DNA of 64,000 bases from Chaetoderma sp. LZ-2023a (lineage: Eukaryota; Mollusca; Caudofoveata; Chaetodermatida; Chaetodermatidae), in assembly GCA_034401795.1 (NCBI GenBank), contig CM067366.1, positions 75,845,062-75,909,061 on the forward strand. The letters are read 5' to 3'. The notes below the pieces were generated by a model, which was not told the origin of the DNA, did no database searches, and saw only the letters and a list, made by a program, of their open reading frames with translations. A program made the translations under genes and the position numbers. Each line of letters opens with the position of its first letter. The first letter of the stretch is position 1. Shown here one piece after another: positions 23,515-35,085 of this stretch.

Positions 23515-24440
23515 TTGCTATATTTTACGCTGATTTATTTAAACTCTTAATATTTAATTTGTCTCGAAACAGCAGAGGCACTGATGCACTTAGGCGCACG
23601 CTGTTCAGTGCAATAACGACGTGGGTTGGTTTTCACAGATATGTACCTAGTTACAGATTCAGGCTGATAGGATTGAGTAATCCATAAGGATGAGTTTGCA
23701 TAAATCTCTTTGTTTTCAGCACTTTGTGAACGACTGCACACATTGCCCAGTAACAAAACTGTAAGTGCATAATGCCTTTGGCTAACGCAGAATAGTGTAC
23801 GAAGATTTAGTAAAAGCAATAAATTCGGTTACATAGTGGAGCCAATTGAGGAACTGCAATGCGATTTGTGAGTTTCTAGGGAAAACATGTTTACGTTCCT
23901 CAATTGCTCTCTGCTATTAACATAATGCATTTCTCCCCATTTGATTATGGTTTCTGCCTCGGCACCGGGAGAGCACATTACGCGACCTGTGTGCTACGAT
24001 TTAAGGCTTACTTAGCCACTACAATAATTCCAAAGCTAACCACGCTCTCATCCGACACACACCGTACATTGCCAAATAAGTCAGTAGCTGACACCACATG
24101 CATACGCGAGTTTGCTCGTCATATCGACCGCACGCGCACTATAGATTCATCCATCCTTTTAAATTCCACGGTGGCGTCTTCATTCCCAACAACTGAGGCG
24201 TGTTGGCAAATTTAGATAAAGACGGATGATTAAGTGTGTGGTCTGGTACCCTTCCTTAGTTTTATCAGTAGCAATTGTCCTTTATTGACTCTTACATAAA
24301 TAATTGAATTCAGTCCTGATAATACATAGCTGGCACATTGTACCTGACATGAATTTAGATAGCGACAAATATTAGCGGTCACAACTAAAATCGGACTACG
24401 GGCCACGCTCCTTTATCCCATAGTACAATGCCAATTGTCA
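23515..24440 (+). repeat. Array 1, unit 3, block X
   Basis: Third copy of block X (10,385 and 13,375). Landmarks are TAAGGATGAGTTTGCATAAA and GTTTACGTTCCTC. It is continuous at the place where unit 2 carries a P1 insertion. Confidence 0.8.
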
Positions 24441-25090
24441 AAATCATCAATTATGTTTAATTCAATTTTACCTCCCAGTGTAAGGGTAAGACAAACTTAG
24501 AAGTAGCCATACTAGATCAGAGATAGTAATGACCATGTTGAATTCAATAAATAAATAAATAAAGCCAATTTAAGTTCACAACAACGCCATCTAATTTGCT
24601 GATGCATATCACCGCAATGTCAAGCAAATAAAAATTATTGGTAATCTTCAATAAATCACCACCCCCTTGCCATATTCAACACCAGATACACCTGGTCATA
24701 ATGAAGAATAACTGCAAATGTGGCCACTTAAGACAGGCAGTTGCTTATTCTAAATGATTACTATTGTATCTTAGAAAGCCACTATTATCCTGCCTCAAAT
24801 GCAAGTGACTTATTAAGATGCTGCTGACGATTGTGCCTGATATATGCATGATAATTAGTATGCAGAGTTGTGCAATCAATTCACAGCAATGTGGTGGCGT
24901 TTAACAATGCCATGATCTCGACGAGACAGTTTCACACGTCAGAACAAATATATTTTGCTATGCATATTAACCAATAATAACGATACTGGCAATAGTGGCA
25001 ACATGATACATGGCATCCGTGAATCAAGAAGACACCAAACGGCTCATGGTGCTCATTAGAAAGAGCAGTAGTTGATTAACGTCTGCAATC
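24440..25090 (+). repeat. Array 1, unit 4, block Y (truncated)
   Basis: It matches 40-560. Landmarks are TTATTAAGATGCTGCTGACG at 24,811, ATGATCTCGACGAGACAGTT at 24,911, and ACATGATACATGGCATC near 25,001. The array ends here in simple repeats. Confidence 0.78.
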
Positions 25091-25129
25091 TTAGTTTTTA
25101 GCAAGATCTAAAACCGATTCATCCAATCT

Positions 25130-25155
25130 ATTGGCTGGCTGGCTGGCTCACTGCT

Positions 25156-25187
<32 letters not shown>

Positions 25188-25240
25188 TAGCTGACTGGCT
25201 GGCTGGCTGGCTGGTTGGCTGGATTGTTGGCTGGCTGACT

Positions 25241-25299
<59 letters not shown>

Positions 25300-25414
25300 T
25301 GACTGACTGACTGACTGACTGGCTGACTGACTGACTGACTGACTGACTGACTGACTGACTGACTGACTGACTGACTGACTGACTGACTGACTGACTGACT
25401 GACTGACTGACTGA
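25130..25414. repeat. (GGCT)n then (GACT)n tetranucleotide microsatellite
   Basis: (CTGG)n spans about 25,136-25,236 and (CTGA)n about 25,234-25,414, with a few CTTA and CTGG interruptions. The Ser-Val-Gln frame on the minus strand is an artefact. Confidence 0.98.
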
Positions 25415-25499
25415 CATACTAAACCAGCAACAGACCTAGTAACCGGCCGACTGAATAACCACGATGAGGACGACACTAATTATGATTATGACGATGACT

Positions 25500-25577
25500 A
25501 TGATGCCAACAACGACGACGTGGATAACGAGATATTAACAACAATAACACAACAACAACAACAACAACAACAACAGC

Positions 25578-25617
<40 letters not shown>

Positions 25618-25790
25618 GCAACAACAACAACGACGACGATGATGACGACGATGAGAACGACGATGACTACACTGACCACGGCAACAGCAACAACACCAAT
25701 GTCGACAGCAACAATGATAGCAACCAATCTAGCAGGACTAACACTAGCAAGAACAGCAGGAGCAACAACCGAAGCAGTAGTGGTGAAAAT
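25500..25790. repeat. (AAC)n trinucleotide microsatellite and decayed flanks
   Basis: (AAC)n with CAG and CGA variants, purest at about 25,548-25,632, flanked by looser AAC/GAC/GCA triplets. Confidence 0.93.
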
Positions 25791-25799
25791 AAATACTTT

Positions 25800-27945
25800 A
25801 TCCATGAAGGAAGAATGCCAATCATCTAGTGTTTTCTCAAATTATCAACGATTGTTATTTCAATTTACTGCCATTCTGCGCAAATGAATCCAGAATTAAT
25901 TAACAAGGATTGAATCCAATTACTCCCATACCAATTTTGGGCTTTTCTTTGCTCATGACTTGCACATCACATTACATCACTGTAGCTGATCAGTAAGTGA
26001 AGTAAAATTTCATTTCGCATTTCGATATATGAAGAGGTACAATGAGCGTATGTATGCACTCACTCAGTGGCATGGGCCGGCGCCTCTCCACGAACATCGA
26101 TGTCATTATTACTCAGTACAATATATAAAAGTGTGGGTATTCTGAAAAGTGTTCACATAGTCACTCCGTGATTGAGACAATAGTAAATACATCAACACAA
26201 AGGTCAAAGACGTCTTGATATTGCACTGGAATTATGCATATTATTGTCGATGGCAATTGCTCGCTATCAAGATCAATGTCCACATTCATCCAATGTATAG
26301 TGGGCGGGTATGATTGGTAGCGGAGAGATCTCTTACCCCTGCAAACCGCACTAATAAACTGACCCTTTATCCCAGCCAAGTGGAAACCAAACAGCTAAGC
26401 GTACCCAAAATTCATAAGGTGGATTGACTAACATGTCCCATACTAGATAAAAAAAACCCAGTTATTTAATGTAACGTGGATTCCAAGGTATTTTACAATC
26501 CATGTAGCTTTCTAATTTACCTATTTATTAATCTTTGAATTCTTATGTTCGTAGCTTCTCCCAAAACCATTTCGTCAATCCGCCAATCTCGAAAAAAAAA
26601 TATATCTGGTAATTCAAAGTTGTGAATTGATAATTGATAATAAGTGAAGTTTAAAATGCTCAAGTCACGACGTTTCAAATCAAAGTAGCTAATTTTCTCA
26701 TGTGGGTGGATCACCTGGAATAATGCTTTGGCTTCAGCTCATTTAACACTGCTTTTAGGGAATGCATGTTGTAGCTTATTGCATCTGGACCAAAGAACGT
26801 ATATGATAATATGTGCAATGTTTGGATTTTTTAAAGTGGATTCTTAACACTTTAAGATGCATGCATTTTCCAGAAAATAATAATTACGTTCTGAAGTGAT
26901 ATATTGACCAGCTAAGTAATGATTTGAAGTAGATTTCAAGATATAATGTATCAATATCTGACTTATTAATCTGTCGGTGACATTTTCATATCCTCTCCCT
27001 GTGTATGTTAATGGATCATCAGGCTACTTTAGATTTCCGGCCAGTGTCCACTCACTCCAGATCTGAGATAGGAATTAATGCATGCAATATAGAAATGCAG
27101 CTACAACCTTCTTTACCAGCCACATGTTATTAAGACGGTGTTCATAAGACGACCTGTGTTAAGGAGCCGTTATCACTGGCCCGAAACATATATTTAGCGC
27201 AGTAAATGACTTCCTGAGAATATTATGGTTGCTAGATTCTTCAGAGTAGTGTGTGAAAAAGTCACATCTAACATAAAATCCTTTGCCATAAGCATTCTCT
27301 CATCGAGTCATCTTAATCAGCAATCATAATTTCAAAAGGAAAAAAGTCAAGTAGGTTAACTTTCGTATCTCCAGTAATTTAGTCCATGTTACATTCATGG
27401 ATAAGGCTTTGATAGCTCTAAAACATCAATTACAGAACTGCTAATATGTATTCCATCTCGCAATCGCTTGTATCTCATAGCAACCATGGGGTATTTCTTT
27501 TATTATAGATTATCACACTTAAAGAAGGATTTATATTTTTCTATCTTATAAAATTGGCACATTTTGAGTTACTTATGGAACAGCGCAAACAGAGGCGGCC
27601 AATATGCCATTCTATTCCCTCAGACTCGTTAAAACTAGTAAGTTGCTTTGACACTTACTTCTAAGATACATCTCTTAGCGCTTACCAAATATTTATCTGC
27701 GACATGACTTTGGCGATATTTGATTACGTGATTGATTATATTATGAAGTGAGATACATGAAATATTCATATATCCGAACACTCGCAGTGTTTGCGAAGTG
27801 CCATGGTATGCTTCATCATTCCTAAACACTAAGAGTCGATTTTCCCTCATACAATTGAATAAATATGAATTTGTAGAGTGTGCTATGATCTCACAATTCA
27901 GTTGTATTTGACTGTTATTTATAGTATGTCTATTTGTAATGCAAT
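25800..27945. other. Stretch with no assignable feature
   Basis: AT-rich DNA with short open frames only, such as minus 26,161-26,379 and 26,517-26,714. I recognise no domain, RNA gene or repeat family. It may be intron or intergenic. Confidence 0.4.
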
Positions 27946-28343
27946 GGACCTTTTCACTTATAGCTATGCGCCGCCCATCTGAATCTAAGCTCCACCCACA
28001 TCGCGCCCGTGTTGGGATTGATCGATCTCTGAACTCTCTGACTATCAATTTCCAGAGAACTATGCAGGTAAGCGATTGGGTATTTTGGAACTAATTTGAC
28101 TGACCGTTGTTGCTGTCTAAGGCTTCAGCAGTGCCCAATCAAATTACTTTCAAAATATTTAACAGGATGTTTATTAAATGGTAGCGACATACAATTCGTA
28201 AACGTGTCGGTTTATTAAGAGCTAATGACGGGCCAAATAGAATCATTTATGACGTAATGATTATGACGTCATCCAAATGCCAGTTAGCGGATTATGACGT
28301 TATATGACGTCAGCTGATGGATGGATACTCTGGAAACGTGAAT
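27946..28343 (+). mobile_element. P1 palindromic element, best-organised copy (family description)
   Basis: This copy shows the order seen throughout family P1. First comes the terminal GGACCTTTTC, then a left arm with CCGCCC and CTCCACCCAC motifs and GATCGATC. TTTCCAGAGAACTATGCAGG leads to a central palindrome of about 90 bp at about 28,076-28,168. A right arm follows with TATGACGTAATGATTATGAC, then TATGACGTTATATGACGTCA, GATGGATGGATACTCTGG, and the terminal AAACGTGAATT. Nothing in it codes for a transposase. I infer a non-autonomous DNA element (MITE). Target-site duplications were not resolved. Confidence 0.85.
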
Positions 28344-28508
28344 TAGAGACCACACTTACATAAGTCCGGATTTGCATTATTAAGTCCATTATTGTCAGCT
28401 TTATGCGGCAAGAAGAGAGGTGAACATGTCACGTGGCGTGAACTAACATGCTAGTTCGCATAAGGACACGTAGCTCACACCAATCGATAGAGAGATAGGT
28501 GTAGATGG

Positions 28509-28510
<2 letters not shown>

Positions 28511-28557
<47 letters not shown>
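28511..28557. repeat. GA microsatellite
   Basis: (GA)n of about 47 bp. Confidence 0.97.
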
Positions 28558-28559
<2 letters not shown>

Positions 28560-28569
28560 TAGAGAGAGG

Positions 28570-29040
28570 GTACGCGGTCGAAAGTGGGCAGGGTGGCATT
28601 GGGGGTGTTTGAGTGGGTGGTTGACGTGTGTTCGGGAACTATTTCAAACATACAGATGTGAACTACCATACAGGCTATGATAGGTGGGTAGCTATAAGAC
28701 TATTTACTTATTTAATTTATGCTGTAGAAAATGAATGGTCGACGAATATTATAGAAACTGAAAGAAAACTTTAACTTAACTAGAAGTCATCATTGCCCAT
28801 AGCTGTAATGACATTCACTCACATTATGTTGGTAAGACACGAGTAAATTCACTCCATTCGCTCCATATTAAATTATTGGGTGGAGGGTGTCGAGGCGAAG
28901 TCAACACAGATGAATTGAGTGCTGCAGTAAATCTAGTTACAGCTACAAACATGGAACTATAATAGATCGTTGGATGGCATTGAGAAAAAAGATGCATATG
29001 CTTCCAGCAATGATTCCCGATGTCACCGCAATGTACTTAC
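28570..29040. other. Stretch with no assignable feature
   Basis: No recognised repeat or gene. On the minus strand the frame from the candidate exon upstream reads on into it, to a stop at about 28,943. Confidence 0.35.
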
Positions 29041-29108
29041 TGTCTTTGGAATATTGATTCAGCATCTGGTTCAGCGGATCCTGGAATCCATTAGCCATCG
29101 TCAGTGTG
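29041..29108 (-). CDS. Candidate short 5' exon of an unknown gene
   Basis: I do not recognise a product. On the minus strand, AAATTACAG at 29,117-29,109 looks like a splice acceptor. An ATG follows at 29,098 and encodes MANGFQDPLNQMLNQYSKD. ACA|GTAAGTAC at 29,041 looks like a good donor. If the exon is not spliced there, the same frame reads on to a stop at 28,943. That adds a hydrophobic stretch (YIAVTSGIIAGSICIFFL), which would be one membrane segment. Just upstream lies a 199-bp duplicated segment with another donor-like AAAG|TAAGT at about 29,221. Clean splice-like edges and a plausible peptide are the only support, and no downstream exon was identified. It could be chance. Confidence 0.22.
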
Positions 29109-29154
29109 CTGTAATTTAGGAGGTACTTAGTTATTTCTGGCACGTTTACTCTCA

Positions 29155-29353
29155 AATATAAACAGTCAAGCATGGACAACTTTCATTCCCTTCCATGTAA
29201 TCCAGAGGCCGGATCACTTACTTTCATCTTCGGTGATCTCGACCCAATAATAATCAACCACTCTATATGCCTGGGCACATTTTGTTGATTGACATGAAGG
29301 TATGTGGGTAAATTTTATAGAAGATGATGGGTTACCTCGAGCAAAAGAGTCGC
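29155..29353. repeat. 199-bp duplicated segment, copy A
   Basis: Almost collinear with 33,420-33,618, with about nine in ten bases the same and essentially no indels. It includes TATATGCCTGGGCACATTTT and GATGATGGGTTACCTCGAGC. On the minus strand both copies keep AAAGTAAGTGATC, a splice-donor-like site. It is distinct from P1, P2 and P3. Confidence 0.85.
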
Positions 29354-29377
29354 ATAATTACTATGGGATTTGCCCTT

Positions 29378-29823
29378 AACCCCTCTTGTGTCAACAACGC
29401 CTCAAAGCTAGTTTTATCATCTAACCCTTCAATTTGACAAAATGTCTCAAGAAAATTGAAATTTTAGGCCAGTGAATGACCAGTTGCTGGCCAAGAGAAT
29501 ACTGTTATTGCAAATTTACCACTGGAAGTTAGGAACAAATTTTTAATCTGTGCTTTTGACCGGATTGACGATTTAAAGGTTAATGGTAAAGGACACACAA
29601 ATGTTCGCTTAGTAAGTGTCCATTTGTAGGCCAAGAGCAAACTATTTTTGAAATTTTAATACTGGAAAGACTGGCTCTGTTACTGAGCCAGTCATTCCAG
29701 TTGTATATTTTCAAAAATAGTCTTCTCTTAGCCTAAGAATATGCATTCTTCAAGACCCACTGTAAATGTTCTTTTTTGGACAGCTTGACATTCATAGGAT
29801 TACGTTGGCACATGAAAGGTTAA
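29378..29823 (+). mobile_element. P2 palindromic element, compound copy
   Basis: It starts near TTAACCCCTCTTGTGTC and ends near GAAAGGTTAA. It contains TTGCTGGCCAAGAG, AATTTACCACTGGAAG and a second palindrome with GGCTCTGTTACTGAGCC at about 29,673. It looks like two overlapping or nested P2 copies. Confidence 0.65.
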
Positions 29824-29824
29824 A

Positions 29825-30990
29825 GCAACTACTTTTGCCAAAGTAATTGAGTTTCACTCATTCTAATAGATCGTTGTTGAACATGGACCTTGCATGGGTG
29901 TGTATGGACATGGAGTATTCACACGACATTGTTTCTCCAATGGCCACCATCTACAAATCACTGTCATGTTAGGAAGTACACGTGACTGATAGCTATGCAG
30001 TATCTAATAATCAAATATCCTTGTCAACGGGGTGCTTATGCAATCTAATTACAGTTACCAGTGTATGCAACAGGTAACCCTCTCGAACCACGAGAGTCTG
30101 TCAGGAAAGGCGTCTGACAGATTATCGTTCATACCGTGTGTCTGATATAATGGGATGCTACGTGATTCGTATGCAGGCTACGGGAATCCATAATTCCAAT
30201 GGTGGAATCATGACTCCCGATACTCGAGAGCAGTAGAGAGCATTCAAGGCAATCGTCACTCTGCTAGAATAATTATGCAAATCATAAAAGCGATGTCGAA
30301 CTAGGTTATCGTCATGTCCATATGCCCGAAGACTGCCCCGCACTTTGCCACCATTACACCGTGGACGCCTGTGTGCGTGTAGCCACTCAATGCTGCGTAA
30401 TTGGAAAATATATCTCAGTATATGTCTTATTGCATTATAGCAGGACCAGCAAAAATGGATGTGTTTAAGCCAGTACAAATCGTCCTTGGACACAATCCCT
30501 CCTCAATGTGGTAGTGCTTCATCAACACAGTCATTATTGCAATCTCAATTTTCAGCATGGCAAGATAACCGATGTTGATTTTCAAATGCACGCCTCGCTA
30601 AGCTTACTTCCCTGTACGATGGCATCAGCTTACAGTTATTAGACTGCACACACTATGTCAATAACGCCTCCAATACTGATGCATTAATGTACTCTGGCAC
30701 AATTAATTCGTGAGCAAGCAGATAAACAAGATTGTATCTGAGATAAATTACAAAAATATTTTGTGATTATATATTCTTTTTATAAAACGCCAATGGTGGT
30801 GTCGATTAAAATTTCAGTTTTAGCCTTCACATGCTATTTGTAAATATAAATCAAGAGCGCGATTTTTAGTTAATTCGCACCGAATAAAACCATATATTGT
30901 GTACCTCTGCAAATAGATACACATTTCCTTATTCTTTCTCTAATTGTCCGCTATTAAGACCGTCTCTGTAATTTTAGCTGATTACCATTC
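29825..30990. other. Stretch with no assignable feature
   Basis: No recognisable gene or repeat. A 111-codon minus-strand frame at 30,158-30,493 has no domain that I know, and I leave it uncalled. Confidence 0.35.
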
Positions 30991-30991
30991 A

Positions 30992-31332
30992 TTAAAGGTG
31001 CATATTCGCAGCAAAATGACTGAAAATAAAATTGTTTAAATTGTGTACGTGTAGAGGCTAAAACTGTGGGCCTAGATATAATGAAACGAAATAAATCTTA
31101 GCATATGATTTCATTAAGTATAACTTAACATACTTTTTTAAGTTGTGAATTTGAATTAGGACTCGTGCCGCTATTTCAGTTTCACAACTTAAAGAACGAT
31201 ATTAATTTATATAGAATGAAAACATGATATGTTAAGATTAATTTCGTTTCATCACACAATTTAAGCCTCTAAAAGTAACCATTTTTAACAATTTTATTTC
31301 CAGGCATTCTGTGTGTGGATTTGTACCTTTAA
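30992..31332 (+). mobile_element. P3 palindromic element flanked by TTAA
   Basis: TTAAAGGTGCATATTCGCAG at the left pairs with TTGTACCTTTAA at the right, with TTAA at both edges. Internally, AATAAAATTGTTTAAATTGT faces AACAATTTTATTTCC, and CGAAATAAATCTTAGCATAT faces ATGTTAAGATTAATTTCG. AGTTGTGAAT and TTTCACAACTT pair at the core. It is a long foldback with no coding capacity. TTAA ends recall piggyBac-type insertion, which is inference. A second copy is at 43,636-44,000. Confidence 0.75.
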
Positions 31333-31424
31333 TATTACACAATATTTCCTTAACCATCCTGTACCAACTTAATCATATGAAGCTCAAGCCATCCAAAAAA
31401 CGGCATCAATGGTTTTGACGAATG

Positions 31425-31733
31425 CCTATGTTTAGGCCAAGAGAAGACTGGTTTTGGAAATTTGCAACTGGAAGGACTGGCGCGGTAACCGAACCAGGCA
31501 TATCAGTGTTAAAATTTCAAAAATACTCTCCTCTTGGTCTGCAAATAGAGACTGACTAAGCGACCATTTATATATTCCTCACCATTAATCTTTTAATCGT
31601 CCAGCCTGTCAAAAAGCCATAATTAAAAATATGTTCTTAACTTCCAGTGGTAAATTTACAATAACAGTCTTCTCTTGGCCAGCAAATGGTCATTCATTGA
31701 GCTTTGTGGCGCTGTTGACACAAATGGGGTTAA
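31425..31733 (+). mobile_element. P2 palindromic element, rearranged copy
   Basis: TAGGCCAAGAGAAGACTGGT and TTTGCAACTGGAAGGACTGG begin the first arm. Further on, TAAATTTACAATAACAGTCT and TCTCTTGGCCAGCAAATGG give the closing arm. It ends with AATGGGGTTAA. Confidence 0.65.
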
Positions 31734-31918
31734 AAGCCAGTCTCTGAGAAGAATGCAGCGACCATGCATAAGTCATGTCCACAGAATTGTTCGATATAGT
31801 TTTTACCTAATGTTATTGTAATGTCAGGTTTTCTATTTATAGATATGCATAATGTTTTGCAAGTTAAATAAATATCTAATACAACAAATTTGAGTAATTG
31901 ACCTTTCTAGTTATAGCA

Positions 31919-32005
31919 ATATATAAAGAAAAAAAGGAAAAATTGTAAAGTATCTACTATTGTAATACTAGATACGTTCCACTTTTTCCTTTTTTCTTTA
32001 TATAT
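31919..32005. repeat. Strong hairpin (nested inverted repeat)
   Basis: TATATAAAGAAAAAAAGGAA at 31,920 pairs with TTCCTTTTTTCTTTATATA at about 31,986-32,004. Within the loop, TATCTACTAT pairs with ATACTAGATA. No protein-coding frame crosses it. It could be a tiny MITE or a small-RNA hairpin. Confidence 0.8.
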
Positions 32006-32160
32006 GCTGCCAAAAGACAGCAAACAGGTTACATTGGGTGATGGCTGTAGTAGGGAATTTTAACTCAATTAACTTTACCTCACATTAGATGGATTCGGCT
32101 GATTAATTTTAATACAAGAGAAACACAAACGATTTACATGTTGCAAAGTGACACAGTTCA

Positions 32161-32319
<159 letters not shown>

Positions 32320-33415
32320 GCATGTAATAGAATACGCAGTCACAAATCCAGGATATTATTATTAATATTATTATTACTATTATTATTTGTATCTGATTGA
32401 AATTGTATTACAAGTCTGCTTTTCAATGGATTTGATTACTGCAATAACGCCTACATTATTTTTACCTGGGCAAAGACAAAGAAACAAACACAACTAAATG
32501 CGTTTCTCATACTGTGTTTTTAACGTCACTAACATTTAAATAGCGCGAGTGCAATTGTTCGATTGCATGATGCATGCAAAGGTTTAAAGGGGGTTCAAAA
32601 CCGTCTTCACTTCACAAAGTTAACATCTTCACTTACACAGTTCATATTTACGAAAATCTGTGTATTTCACTATTTGAATATACAATGTAATCCAACCATG
32701 CACTAGCGCAGAATAGAGGGGATTGTATTCTGCGTAGTGAGCTAAAAAATCGCGTCCCCTGATGATCCATTACCACGTCGTCGTAGAAAATGCCCATTTT
32801 GAGACTAAACGAAAATTATTATTTCAAATCTATCATTGCAACTATAACTCGATCGGTCAATTGTCTACATAAACGTTTATTGATCTGCAAATGGATAATA
32901 TCCAATACCTCTGCAGAAGCCGTTATTTGTCGGCTTAAGTGCTAGATGGTTAAGAGATTATCTGTGTGACCGCTATGGTACGCACATCATTCACATTCGT
33001 CATCAATGTAATCTACAAATTGAAGACATATACCATTTGAAGGAGAAACCATTTAGTGGCGGGTTCCTACACTCTTAAAAAGAGGTAATAACTGTCTTTC
33101 AAAACGTTCACTACATTTATTAAAATGCCAATCTTCTGCCGTGTTATACTAACTTAATTGATCATTTCACATCAACACATATATAACGTAGGATACTGGG
33201 TGATTTAGGAAGGATACTATCCATTTTCATGATAACAGGCATATATTACCTTAATTGTGATTAGAGATTGCACCATGCATGACGAAGAAGTATACAATGA
33301 AAATCTTTTGAAGATGGAGAAATTACAGATATTGAAAAAAAATATCGTGACTCTCCTCATCACAAACCATTTACATGGGTATTTAAACTTACACATGCGG
33401 AGACGCAAAAGAGAG
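32320..33415. other. Mostly unassigned, with one weak P2 relic
   Basis: At about 32,783-32,955 a decayed P2 copy is recognisable from AAAATGCCCATTTTGAGACT, CTGCAAATGG, and CCTCTGCAGAAGCCG. The rest has no feature I can name. Confidence 0.4.
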
Positions 33416-33419
33416 GATA

Positions 33420-33618
33420 TATATAAACAGTCAAGCGTGGACAACTTTCATTCCCTTCCAAGTAATCCAGACGACGGATCACTTACTTTAAGCTTCGGTG
33501 ATCTCGAGCCAATTATAATCACCCACTCTATATGCCTGGGCACATTTTGTTCATTGAGATGAAAGTATGTCGGTACATTTTTAAAGAAGATGATGGGTTA
33601 CCTCGAGCAAGAGCGTCG
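33420..33618. repeat. 199-bp duplicated segment, copy B
   Basis: Second copy of 29,155-29,353. The flanks do not align, so the duplication ends close to these coordinates. Downstream it runs directly into the P4-type repeat at 33,608. Confidence 0.85.
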
Positions 33619-33995
33619 TGAGAGGCTCGTGTTTCAAGTCGGCTAAGTATTTTTTCCGACACAGAACGATTTTTGTTTTCATCCACTCGCTATATATATA
33701 AAAAAGACGAGTAGAAGTGCGAGCCAATACAGCGTTCGAATTAAATTCTCATTGAGCGCGTGAGAGGCTCGTGTTTCAAATCGGCTAAGTATTTTTGCCG
33801 ACACAGATATTCTACTAGATGAAAAAGACAGACTATATATCTGTGTCGGTAAAAATACTTTCTCACCCGCTCAATGAGACCTGCAATGAATTTCATTTAA
33901 CTTTTGCGAATGAGTCGCCATATTATACACTTATTTTCAGTGACATATTGCCTATTAATGCGATCTTACACATAATAATAACAAAGGGCCATGAG
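33608..33995 (+). repeat. P4 repeat with direct and inverted modules
   Basis: GTGAGAGGCTCGTGTTTCAA, then TCGGCTAAGTATTTTT and CCGACACAGA, occurs at 33,618 and again at 33,759. TCTGTGTCGGTAAAAATACT at 33,839 is the inverted partner, making a hairpin around 33,790-33,880. Related sequence is at 46,078-46,305 and 55,966-56,205. Frames here are not conserved. Confidence 0.65.
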
Positions 33996-34102
33996 GGTAT
34001 GCGATTTGGCAATGACTCTTGATAGCAAGCAATTGCCAGTGGTCCGGAGAGATGTATCTGTATGTATCTAGCTGCAAGATAAATCCACACAATCGTTGCT
34101 AA

Positions 34103-34300
34103 TTTAACTCTTTAATGACACAATTACTTCGAAAAATTATTCATTGTCCATTTGCAGCCCAGTCATTTCGTTCGGTTACCGAGCCAGTCATTTTAGTGGT
34201 AAAATTTCAAACATGGCCTTCTCTTGGCCTTTACTGGACATTACTCAAAACCACTACAGAGGCCGGTTTCGGCTGGTTTCCACATAGAAAAGGGTTAAGA
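34103..34300 (+). mobile_element. P2 palindromic element, short copy
   Basis: It has TTAACTCTTTAATGAC at the start and AAAAGGGTTAA at the end. TCCATTTGCAGCCCAGTCAT, GGTTACCGAGCC, TTTTAGTGGTAAAATTTC, and CTACAGAGGCCGG lie between. The first palindrome arm is mostly deleted. Confidence 0.7.
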
Positions 34301-34525
34301 AATAAAATTAAATAGACTCAGACTTGCAACACTTTAAGATTCAGTGACAATAATGCACATGACACGTTAGTCAACGTCAAATGTGGGAAGGTATCTTTGT
34401 ATGGTCGTGTATAGTAACACTTGCATACAATGGACACCTTAAGAACCATTAAAATGTGGTACTAAGATACAGGTGGTCGCTTAATACACGCTATATACCA
34501 CAGTCATGTTCATTTGCGACAACAA

Positions 34526-34677
34526 TGGACCTTTCCATTTTTAGCTATGCCCCACCCATCTCTAGCTAAGCTCAACCCTTTATGACGTAATGATTGTGAC
34601 GTCATAATACACTCGCTGGGCTGGTTATGACGTCATTCGAGCTCAGATGATGGATGGATACTCTGGAAAGGTGAATT
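34526..34677 (+). mobile_element. P1 element with palindrome deleted (152 bp)
   Basis: The left end GGACCTTTCCATTTTTAGC and CTAAGCTCAACCC join directly to TTTATGACGTAATGATTGTG and the right end CTCTGGAAAGGTGAATT. Everything between, including the whole central palindrome, is gone. Three CRE-type sites remain. Confidence 0.85.
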
Positions 34678-34679
34678 GC

Positions 34680-35085
34680 TAGCTACCCCTCGCCCATGTC
34701 TAGTTAAGCTTTGCCCATGGTATGCGCGTGTTTGGACCGATTTATATACTTTGAGCCCTGAATTATACGAATCCCAGTTTCAAGGTAACTCTACAGGTAA
34801 GCTGTACATAATATGCGCACATAATAATACTAGAGAAACACGTTTATTTTATTGTGTAGAATGCATCTCAAATACTCGCCAAAGGGAGGATTCCAGTTTC
34901 TCAGTCAATCATATAATGTCATAATCAACTACGCGACATGCAGGTTGACTTCATAATCAATTACGTCATGAATGAATCAATTTAGTCGAATTGTTTGTCT
35001 TTACTCGTTAGTAAGCCCGCTGTTGAATATTTTGCAAATAATGCGACTGTCAAATTACACCCTAGATTCCATACGAACTTCACGA
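34680..35085. mobile_element. Diverged P1-like arms, rearranged
   Basis: A left-arm scrap (TACCCCTCGCCCATGTCTAG, TAAGCTTTGCCCATGG) abuts the element above. A reversed right arm follows (ATGTCATAATCAACTACGCG, ATTACGTCATGAATGA), ending in GCTGTTGAATATTTTGCAAA at about 35,020. The order suggests nested or recombined copies. Confidence 0.5.

Noticed and set aside
25187-25476. Ser-Val-Gln repeat protein on the minus strand
   Set aside because: Translation of a (GACT)n microsatellite.
27635-28048. 137-codon minus-strand frame
   Set aside because: Its N-terminal third is translated from the P1 left arm at 27,946-28,048. The rest has no recognised domain.
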